Assembly (NCBI GenBank): GCA_963920575.1
Contig: OY986972.1
Coordinates: 15,604,502-15,668,501, forward strand
Length of the DNA: 64,000 nucleotides
Origin: Narthecium ossifragum
Taxonomy: Eukaryota; Streptophyta; Magnoliopsida; Dioscoreales; Nartheciaceae
Direction of reading: 5' to 3'
A model generated the notes under the pieces. It was not told where the DNA came from and did no database searches. It worked only from the letters and a program-made list of their open reading frames with translations. Each line of letters begins with the position of its first letter. Positions within the stretch are counted from its first letter, which is position 1. Below are positions 56,101 through 64,000 of this stretch, piece by piece. The position numbers and the translations under genes are program-made.

Positions 56101-56281
56101 AACATTGGACTTCAATAATCATGAGCATTGGTAATCTTTCAAATCTATTTTCATCTCTATTTTCATCTTTCTGATCCATTTTCATCTTCCAGATCTATCA
56201 TCTTTTTGAGCATACTTCCATCTCTATTTTCATCTTCCTGATCTATTTTCTTCTCTCTGATCTATTTTCATCTTTCAGATC

Positions 56282-57300
56282 ATTTTCATCTTTATGATCT
56301 TTCAAATTGCTAGGCTATTCACATGCTTTGAGCTACATGCCAATAGACATACTTATCACAGAGTGGTGATATTCAGCTCTTTAGGAGCCTTAAGTGGAAA
56401 ACTTGGATTACAATGCATTAGGAGAAAAAGAAATCAACCAAAAAATGAATCAAAGCACACAATAATACAAAAAGTGCCAAAATCATCAATAAATACCCAA
56501 TCTAGGATTTCAATTTAGGGAGAATGAACGAGGAAGCGGCCACATGTTAGGGTTCTAGAAGAAGATGGTGAATGATCGTCGAAGGAAGATGACGGCAACT
56601 AAAGCTGCTCATCGTGCGTTAGATCGTCGCTGGAAGACTAGAGGATGGCAATTAAAGATGCTCGTGCGTCCAGTGGATCATCGGATGAAGAAGAGACGAC
56701 GGCAACTAAAGATGCTCGCGTACGCAGTGGATCGTCGGATGAAGATGAGACGATGACATTTAAAGATGCTCGCGCGTGCAGTGGATCATCGGAGGAAGAC
56801 GAGATGACGGCAACTAAAGGTGCTCGGGATTATTTTCATCTTTATGATCTTTCATATTGCTAGGCTATTCACATGCTTTGAGCTACATGCCAATAGACAT
56901 ACTTATCACAGAGTGGTGATATGCAGCTTTTTAAGAGCCTTAATGGAAAACTTGGATTACAATGCATTCAGAGAAAAATAAATCAACCAAAAAATGAATC
57001 AAAGCACACAATAATACAGAAAAAGTGCCAAAATCATCAATAAATACCCAATCTAGGATTTCAATTTCGGGAGAATGAACGAGGAAGTGGCCACATGTTA
57101 GGTTTCTCGAAGAAGATGGTGAATGATCGTCGAAGGAAGATGACGGCAAGTAAAGCTGCTCACCGTGCGTTAGATCGTCGCAGGAAGACGAGACGACGAC
57201 AACTAAAGATGCTCATGCGTGCAGTGGAGCGTCGGATGAAGACGAGGCGACGGTAAGTAAAGATGCTCGTGTACGCAGTGGATTGTCGGATGAAGACGAG
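56282..57300. repeat. 550-bp tandem duplication
   Basis: The copies start at 56282 and 56832 (ATTTTCATCTTTATGATCTT, TTGCTAGGCTATTCACATGC and onward), with a few substitutions and small indels. Each copy ends in a 54-bp minisatellite block. Confidence 0.85.
56590..56828 (+). repeat. 54-bp minisatellite, first block
   Basis: About four units with core ACTAAAGATGCTCGCG and GTGGATCATCGGAGGAAGA. In one plus-strand frame each unit encodes 18 residues of the form ATKDARxxSGSSDEDETM. Confidence 0.8.
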
Positions 57301-57588
57301 ATGATGACAACTAATGATGCTTGCGCGTGTAGTGGATCATCGGAGGAAGACAAGACGATGACAACTAAAGATGCTCACGCGTGCGGTGGATCATCGGAGG
57401 AAGACGAGACCATGACAACTAAAGATGCTCGCGTACACAGTGGATCATCGGATGAAGACGAGACGACATCAACTAAAGATGGTCGCGCATGCAGTGGATC
57501 ATCAGAGGAAGACGAGACGACGACAACTATAGATGCTCGCGTGTGCGGTGGATCATCGGAGGAAGACAAGACTATGGCAACTAAATAG
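57140..57588 (+). repeat. 54-bp minisatellite, second block
   Basis: About eight units. The frame 57283-57588 stays open for 101 codons, because 54 is divisible by three; the minus strand is open too. With the MURA-type gene reading left, this block would lie in its promoter or 5' leader. A protein is therefore doubtful. Confidence 0.75.
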
Positions 57589-58545
57589 CATCGACATATA
57601 AGGGTATTTCCGACTTTTAGATCATTAATACGCGACAGTTAATACCACAATGGGGGTTTCACCTTAAAAACCAAGCTAATGGGGTTTTTATGATAATTTT
57701 TGTTAAACTGGTGTTATCACCAATTACCTGATTATTCAATCTCATTAGGGACATGTATCACCATATTATGACTTCTTATATTCTTTTCTTTTCTCTTGAT
57801 CAGTTGAGCCCGAAGAACAACACTATATGCAAGCACATTTTGCTCTCCAGGCACAATATTCAAAGCTTAAACAATCACTGTTTCTGCTAGAAATAATGAA
57901 ATGTTAACTATTAGAGCTAAGTGGAGTAAAAGTACATTATTTGTTAATTCTTGTATGGATTCTTGTCTTCAAATTGACTTGGCTATGACAAAATCATATA
58001 CCTACTTTGAAAGTAATTCAAGAAAAGTTCAAGAAAAGAAAGAAGGAAAGCTTCAAACATTATTTGCTATTTCTTGTCTGTCATCTTCTCTGATTGGACT
58101 TGAAACATTTCATGAACTCGCAATTGCCAACAAATGAGCACCATTTTTTTTTCTTTATGACTTCTTAATAATTTGAATTTCTTAGATACTCTTTGCAACA
58201 AAAAATCCAAATTGCTACATTTGGCGCCGTAGATCGGCCTTAATGTTAGAGTCTTGGCAAACCAGAGGCCAGGAAAACCGATGAGCTTAGCTTTTAAAAC
58301 TCTAATTCTATGATATTTGCAAATAATAGACCTAGAAAGAAACCGTGACTTTAGTCACTTGGTTATCATCCAATGTATCTCAATTTTCGGAGTTTTTTCG
58401 CCTGCTGCTGGTGAGTTTTTTTGGTGACCGAATTTTATGATAGACCAACTGAAAATAAGCTAATAGTTTTTGTTCCGAAAACTACATAGTCTAAATTGGT
58501 TTTTTTTATTATGAGATGAGCCAACTGGTGAAGAACACTACACTT
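57589..58545. other. Intergenic or terminal MULE sequence, no gene seen
   Basis: A short ORF at 57901-58137 shows no recognisable domain. Repeated AAACCCCAT/AATGGGGTTT motifs near 57,640-57,690 weakly echo the ACCCCATATTACACC of 27,440, which could be the opposite end of the Ulp1 element; the match is too poor to call. Confidence 0.4.
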
Positions 58546-58582
58546 GCACTACACCTACATGCAAGCTAATAGCTCAGTCCCC

Positions 58583-59395
58583 CTAATCCTTGGACCAGGT
58601 AAACACCAACCCGGTCCTACGATACACACGTGCAACAACATCTGCGTACGTATTACACATCCCATTAACATACAAAAACAAAATAGACTCAAAAGAAAGA
58701 GCAGCGCACCAGATATCTTTAGCCAAACCGTCAAGGTCTTGTGGCCATCCTCCAAGTCCATTAAGGATCCGGACAACACTCAAGAAGTCTGATTCTACCA
58801 CCACACTTCTAACACCTACTGAGGTCGCTCTCTTTAAGGCCTCAAGAATGGCTTCCATCTCACCCTACAGGACGGACCTGACTACCACTGGCTTGCCAAA
58901 GGCCCAATGCAACCCGCATCCCCTAGTTTGCGCAAACCAACCAAGCCAATGGCCGCCGTCGTCGAATTCTCATCCACTGAAGCATTGGTTTGGATGACAT
59001 AGCACTGAAACACCTTCAATCCTGGACCACCAATGAAGTCTCTATTCTTGTCTCACTGAGACAAGAACTCCGATGCTAACCTCCTAACCTTAAAAGCCAC
59101 TGCTTCAACGGACTCACCTCCTTCACCAAAGACCATGCGGTTCCTATCCTTCCAAACTAGCCACATCCCATAGCATAACAAAGCTATAAACATCCTGAAC
59201 AAAGTTCTATTTGATCGCCCAACCACCAACTGTAGGATCTCCTTTGGTTCCCAATTAGGCAACTCAAAATTCTCCTTCTCGGCAATATAAGCAAACACTT
59301 TCTATGCAAACTGACACCCAAGGTTAGCATGAAACATAGACTCCTCTCCTCTGCCACACCTAGAACAATCCTTGTCCGACGTCAACCGGAGTCGC
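58583..59395 (-). pseudogene. LINE-type zf-RVT and RNase H ORF, broken
   Basis: Reading leftwards from 59,395: a zf-RVT finger (CSRCGRGEESMFHANLGC), a stop, then YGMWLVWKDRNRMVFGEGG, typical of the region after the finger. A frameshifted RNase H domain follows (EALKRATSVGVRSVVVESDF, SVVRILNGLGGWPQ, NTYADVVARV). This is the tail of plant non-LTR retrotransposons or of host genes derived from them. RNase H removes RNA from RNA-DNA hybrids. The upstream RT is missing, replaced by an LTR fragment at 59,4xx. Multiple stops and frameshifts disable it. Confidence 0.7.
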
Positions 59396-59412
59396 TGATA
59401 AGACTTGGAAAG

Positions 59413-59965
59413 TGTCGTGGCTTAACAAGTCAAACCAAAATTACTATAATTTCCGGTGCTCTACTTTAACTACTAAGGAACTAGTAGATAGCGGAGAGTC
59501 CGAGTCGAGTCCACAGGGATTAAGGTGATTGAGATTGAAAGCTTAGTAAATTTCCTACCAAGGAGTTGGGAAAAGATTATGGGTTGATATTAACTTAAAT
59601 TTATACTAAAGAGTTTATAAAAATGAGAGAAGAGACCACAGGATTCTTAATCATTAACTAAGGTTCTACCATGCCTTCCTAAGATCAGGGCACAATAATC
59701 ACGATGAGTGGCCTTCCTAATAGTTGATAAGTGAATGGCTAGTTCTTCTTATCACTCAACAAGTTCTGGTTAGGATTCCTTGTTGGCGAGAACAATTATC
59801 TAGATGTCAGTGACTGAATGATTAGTTACGTTCACTGCTAATGAACCCTCTTATTAGGATGAATTCATCGCAAGTAGAAAACGAATATGGATTTAGGTGT
59901 AAGATCAAGATGGGATTAGCATCTTGATAGCCAAAACTATAAAGGTAGGATGTATGAAGGATTAG
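59413..59965 (-). mobile_element. LTR fragment (Athila/Tat-like), inverted
   Basis: It begins TGTCGTGGC and contains GAGTCCACAGGGATTAAGG, in reverse the CCTGTGGACTCGACTC signature found near the end of such LTRs. The other end is lost at the junction with the next LTR near 59,970. Confidence 0.5.
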
Positions 59966-60769
59966 AGATAGAACGTAGTGGGACTAGGGCGTGATTGTAT
60001 TGTTAAAATCCTTATGTTATCGAGGATAATGTCTAGTTGGCTATAATGATAATCTTATTGAGGTTTAGAGGTCATGTCGTCCCTCTAAGGCAAAGTGCTA
60101 AGGATGGTTGTCGATTCGTTCCCGACTTGGGTCCCCAAGCATTGAAATCCTGTTTGGGTAAGGGTGATCCTGCATGTTACTGTTCCACTGCCTTTTGGTA
60201 ACATAGTCAAGAGAGAGGTTTCACGACAAAATCCCTTGGGATATCAATAGGGTTATGGGACCCTTGGCATACCTTAGACTTAGACGGAGAGACAACATTA
60301 TTGTTGTTTTCCTCCCTTTCAGTGTGACATAGAGTAGAACAGTACTGAACTTGTCACTCCACCAGCTCTTCTTTTGTAGCTCCAGCTGGACCAGTTTTTG
60401 GCAGCACAATGACTTCCAGAGGCGCTTGAGGTTGCTGTGGGACACCTGTTGTACTTTTGATAGATCTTGTATATAGACATTCCTCATGGATTTAGTTAAA
60501 TGTATAATTTCCTTCCTTGAGGAATATTGATATAGATTTGTACCCGATGTCTAAATAGTACAACTCTGATGTTAAATCAATAGAATTATGCTTCTTCAAA
60601 TCTTGAGTTTTAGATTGCTAGTAGATTGTTAGAATTATAGTTGTCATTGGAAGTCAAATGGTTTAAATTAACTATGGAATTTGTAATGTATCGCGTCAGA
60701 ATGGAAGTGAAGAGCAGTAGGAACCCTCACGCCCCGGACCGGATGGGTTTTCTAGGTCGGGGTGTGACA

Positions 60770-62060
60770 CGCGGTACCAGCTGATGAGACTTTATGGGAT
60801 AACATCCTCCTAGAGTTCCACTTCTCCCGTTTTTCTATCCATCCAGGTAGGATGAAGATGTATCAAGACCTTCGTCGCCAGTATTGGTGAAACGGGATGA
60901 ACAGGAGAGTTGATGAGTTTCTTGCCCGTTGCCTCACATGTCAGAAGGTGAAGGCCGAGCATCAGAGACTAGCTGGGTTATTGCAGCCACTTTCAGTGTC
61001 TGAGTGGAAGTGGAAGCACATCACAATGGACTTTGTGATAGGGTTGTCGAGATCATCGCACAGGCACGACGCCATTTGGGTCATCATGGATCGACTGACC
61101 AAGTCAGCTCATTTTCTTGCTATGAGAGTGAAGGATTTTTCGGAGCATCTGGCTAAACTGTACGTTAGAGAGATTGTCCGACTTCACAGTGTTCTGGTCT
61201 CGATTGTGTCTGATCAAGATCCGAGGTTTACCAGTCACGTTTGGGGAGGGTTTCAGAATGCATTAGGGTCATTGTTGACTTTCAGTACTGCTTTCCACCC
61301 TCAAACTGGCGGACAGTCTGAGAGGACCATTCAGATTCTTGAGTACATGTTGTGGGCATGTGTTCTGGACTTTGGACACCTTCCTCTGATCGAGTTTGCA
61401 TATAATAACAGCCACCAGTCTAGTTTAGGGATAGCGTCGTATGAGGCTCTCTACAGGAGACTGTGCATATCTCCCATTTGTTCGGCAGAGGTCGGTGAGA
61501 GGGCTTTGTTAGGTCCATACTTTGTTTAGGAGGCTGGCAAGAGTATTGCGTTGATTCGACAGCGGTTGCTGATAGCTCAGAGTCGCCAGAAGAGTTATGC
61601 AGATAGCAGGCAAAGACCCTTGGAGTTCGAGGTGGGCGATCATGTGTTCGTGCGAGTGATGCCGCGCAGAGTGTTGATCTGGTTTGGTCACAGAGGAAAG
61701 CTTATTCCAAGATACATCGGGGCTTTCCAGATCTTGAAGAGAGATGGCGAGGTAGCTTACCAGTTAGCATTACCCCCATAGTTAGCATCGGTCCATTCCA
61801 CCTTTCATATGTCCATGCTTCGGAAGTATTGTCCAGATCCCTCGCATGTGCTAGACTACAGCGAGGTGGAGCTTGATAAGGATGCAACGTTCGAGGAACG
61901 GCCAGTTTACATTCTTGACACTAAAGAACAAGTCTTGTGGGGAAAGACAATTCGTCTAGTCAAAGTGTTATGGATACATCACAATGTTGAGGTCACTTGA
62001 GAACCGGAACAGAGGATGCGAAAGACATACCCTGAGTTATTTCTGGAAGGTATGGATTAA
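60770..62060 (+). pseudogene. Integrase and chromodomain remnant
   Basis: HHCC zinc region ([16 protein letters not shown]), core ([33 protein letters not shown]), the GKLIPRYIGAFQIL segment and the chromodomain-like IRLVKVLWIHHNVEVT. Stops at 60888 (TGA for the usual TGG), 61527, 61779 and 61998 (TGA for TGG) lie in an otherwise unshifted frame. It could not be active. Confidence 0.8.
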
Positions 62061-62133
62061 AAGATATATTATAGGATTCTTAACATACTCATTTCTGAAT
62101 TTCGAGAACGGAATTCCTTTAGGTAGCTTAGGC

Positions 62134-62240
62134 TGTGAGGACCTATATGTAAATACTACTCTTCGTAGGGCATTTTTAGCAAAATCCTAATTAATCATAT
62201 CTAAACCTAATAACTATAAATAGGTATCTTATAACCTAAA
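62134..62240 (+). repeat. Start of a 3' LTR, truncated
   Basis: TGTGAGGACCTATATG onward, with CTATAAATAGG near 62,213, then an abrupt join to a different Pol fragment. Confidence 0.6.
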
Positions 62241-62726
62241 CCCTTGGAGTTCGCAGTTGGTGACAGAGTGTTGCTGAAGGTTTCTCCGCACAGAGGATCA
62301 GTCAGATTTGACAGCAAGGGAAAGCTAGCACCGATGTTCATGGGCCCTTTTGAGAATGTTAGATGTGTTGGAGAGGTCGCCTACCAGTTGGCTCTACCCC
62401 TGCACATATCAATAGTCCATCCCACATTCCATGTGTCAATGCTGAGGAAGTACATTCCAGATCCGTTACATGTGAGCAAACATGACGACGTCGTGGTTGA
62501 GGATGATGCCACGTACATAGAGTGGCCAGTGTAGATAGTAGATAGGAGAGATCAAGTGTTGAGAGGCAAAAAGATACCGTTGGTGATGGTACGTTGGGTA
62601 CACCGAGGAGTCGAGGAGCTAACTTGGGAGCGAGAGGATCACATGCGTCAGGAGAATCCCAAATTGTTCCTAACAGCATATAGAATCCTTATTGTCGGCG
62701 TTGATGCCTCTAGGCGTAGCTTGTAG
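62241..62726 (+). pseudogene. C-terminal Pol fragment of another Tekay-like element
   Basis: [32 protein letters not shown] segment ([18 protein letters not shown]) and the chromodomain-like IPLVMVRWVHRGVEELTWER. One TAG at 62532 replaces the CAG seen at the same place in the copies at 12.4 and 45.9 kb. The final stop is at 62724-62726. Confidence 0.8.
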
Positions 62727-62817
62727 CCTTGTTTGTGTGGGTAGGCCTAGTGTGTTCTTTCTTTCTGGCCCTACCCTAATTAAATTTTGGGATGATATTA
62801 TTTTAACGATGATAGGT

Positions 62818-64000
62818 TGTGAAGACCCGTTCCTCTAACCTGACTTGACCATGTAGGTCGGGACACGTACCATGTTGGTTTGTTTCCGCGTAGGGTCCGA
62901 TCGGTCGATCACATGGTTGATTTTGGACCCTAAGGGAAATTTGGTAAAATTGTGCCTTGTTGATCGGTTTTCACACCTGCGTAGTGCACACATGGCCTTG
63001 GATTGATAGATATGATTTATTAGACCCTTAGGTGCGCTCTCGATCGGAAGATCGGAGCTCGATCGAGAAAGATCAAAATGGACGGCTGAGATCAATTCTA
63101 GCTTTCTATAAATAGCCCCCCCCCCCCCCCCCTCTTTTTCTTACTTCTTTTCTCTTTCTCTCTTGGCTGCGGTTTGGAGCTCAGGCTGCGGATTTTTGAT
63201 GCCAAATTGGAGCGGCAGGACTTGAGGAATCAATAGGAGAAGTGTCCAGCTATCACAAGTATGTGTTTCTACCCTAATCATGTGATTAGATTTTCCTAGA
63301 ACTTACCTTTTGGATGTTTAGCATAGGAATATATGTTGGAATGTATTGAAAGTTCATATTCCAGTGTAATCGATGTTCTAGAAACATCTAGATGGTCAGC
63401 TTTTGCATTTTACCGGTCGGTTTGATATTTAGCAGTAGAAATCTTGATTTCTTGGTGCCCTTGGATTCCTAACGTTCTCTTCTACCTCCCCTCAAAGTTT
63501 GATTGAATTACAATGAGTTTTGATAGGTTAAATTCCAGAAATTTAATTCGTGGCACTATTGATGACACTATTCTTGGAACTGTTCATCGGGCAGTAAATG
63601 TGATATTTCGTTGAATTTCATGGATTTTCATGATTCTTGTGATTTGATTGTTTAAATTGCTTATTTATACCACCGCTTATATATATTAGACTTGTATGTT
63701 AGGTCGAGCCCTATGAATAAGGGATGTTGCTAGCTAAGGCGTGATGACTCTCGAGAATGTATAGGATAAATGAGCCGAGAGTATGCCCTGTATGTTTATA
63801 CTTAGTGGTTATTTGTTTGTTTGTTAATTGGTCCGTTGTGATCGTTTGCGTTGCACCGAGTGCGATAATTTAGCTATACTTCTTCTTGAACTGTTAACTA
63901 TTGTTATGGCATATGGTGAATTGTTATGGCATATGGTGACACCTAAGCTAGATGCTTGTATAGGTACATGCATTGTATGCATTAGAGGCATTCAAAGTTA
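62818..64000 (+). repeat. LTR of the last Tekay-like element (runs out of the window)
   Basis: Starts TGTGAAGACCCGTTCC. GATC motifs at 63042, 63050, 63061 and 63071 precede TATAAATA at 63107-63114, followed at once by a run of 17 C and a C/T-rich leader. The right end is not in the window. Confidence 0.75.
63042..63114 (+). promoter_or_regulatory. GATC cluster and TATA box of the terminal LTR
   Basis: Four GATC motifs 8-11 bp apart, then TATAAATAG 36 bp downstream. The layout equals that at 42760-42823. Confidence 0.55.

Larger units (their letters stand above)
27421..57720. mobile_element. Candidate Ulp1-carrying MULE (dismembered), outer limits uncertain
   Basis: A Ulp1-protease gene reads right from 27809 and a MURA-type N-terminal fragment reads left from about 55,940. 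This two-gene content is known for Kaonashi-type MULEs of plants, which lack clear inverted repeats. ATTTTCATC-type repeats occur in both halves, and a copy of the Ulp1 acidic exon sits at 56,030-56,100, tying them together. Three large LTR insertions occupy most of the span. Ends are placed by context only; no duplication was confirmed. Confidence 0.4.
59970..62241 (+). mobile_element. Tekay-like element, deleted at both ends
   Basis: The end of a 5' LTR (about 59,970-60,769, ending GGTCGGGGTGTGACA) joins directly to the integrase part of Pol at 60,770; the primer site, gag, protease, RT and RNase H are missing. A 3' LTR starts at 62134 (TGTGAGGACC) but is cut off after about 108 bp. It is related to the 42.5-kb element. 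Confidence 0.75.

Noticed and set aside
1..64000. tRNA, rRNA, snoRNA or organelle-derived sequence
   Set aside because: I looked for tRNA box motifs next to cloverleaf-like pairing and for rRNA landmarks and saw none; the iMet and Asp matches are primer-binding sites of retrotransposons.

Overview
The window is nuclear DNA from a flowering plant. It has spliced genes with GT-AG introns, plant-type Alba and plant LTR-retrotransposon lineages (Tekay-like Ty3 chromoviruses, Athila/Tat-like Ty3, Copia), MuDR-like (MULE) DNA transposons and a LINE-type ORF. I cannot name the species. Only one ordinary host gene is visible. Nearly everything after about 5.5 kb is a nested mosaic of mobile elements in different states of decay.

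Layout. (1) 1-4.9 kb: the last seven coding exons of an Alba-domain RNA-binding protein gene with an RGG/GYGG tail. One of its introns uses a GC-AG splice pair. (2) 5,524-22,885: a MULE with a 9-bp target-site duplication (TTAAAAGAA) and terminal inverted repeats of about 180 bp. It carries a broken GRF-zinc-finger plus coiled-coil gene and N-terminal MURA transposase remnants on the minus strand. Nested inside are a 7.46-kb Tekay-like retrotransposon (7,621-15,083), two solo LTRs of the same superfamily (15,636-17,888 and 20,587-22,834) and a probable third solo LTR (18,568 to about 20,096). (3) 23.0-27.4 kb: a 1.45-kb TIR-bounded non-autonomous DNA element and AT-rich intergenic sequence. 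(4) 27,809-49,277: a MULE-type Ulp1 (C48 cysteine protease) pseudogene in pieces. It is split by an Athila/Tat-like gag-protease element (28,808-39,692), which itself contains a Copia element with 80-bp LTRs (33,341-37,649), and by a decayed Tekay-like element (42,542-48,478). (5) 49,655-55,454: a head-to-head arrangement of Athila/Tat-type LTRs with a further solo LTR nested inside. (6) 55.5-57.6 kb: an N-terminal MURA fragment, a 550-bp tandem duplication and a 54-bp minisatellite. (7) 58.6-64 kb: a broken LINE-type zf-RVT/RNase H ORF, an LTR fragment, and two deleted Tekay-like elements. The last of these runs out of the window.

How the parts relate. Exact 5-bp or 9-bp target-site duplications give the insertion order at most levels. 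Coding capacity is complementary and incomplete. One Tekay-like element keeps an unbroken protease-RT-RNase H-integrase-chromodomain ORF but has a broken gag and only one LTR. The Athila/Tat-like element has gag and protease only. The Copia element has protease to RNase H but no recognisable gag. Most elements could therefore only have moved with help from others.

The most striking pattern that does not follow gene content is a helically spaced GATCGA dyad. Palindromic GATCGATC-type motifs, paired at 21-23 bp or at 10-12 bp, sit just upstream of or around the TATA boxes of LTRs from several otherwise different families. The most unusual single structure is the Tekay-like element at 7,621. Its left end is not an LTR but a 45-bp inverted copy of its own right (U5) terminus, yet it is flanked by a perfect target-site duplication.
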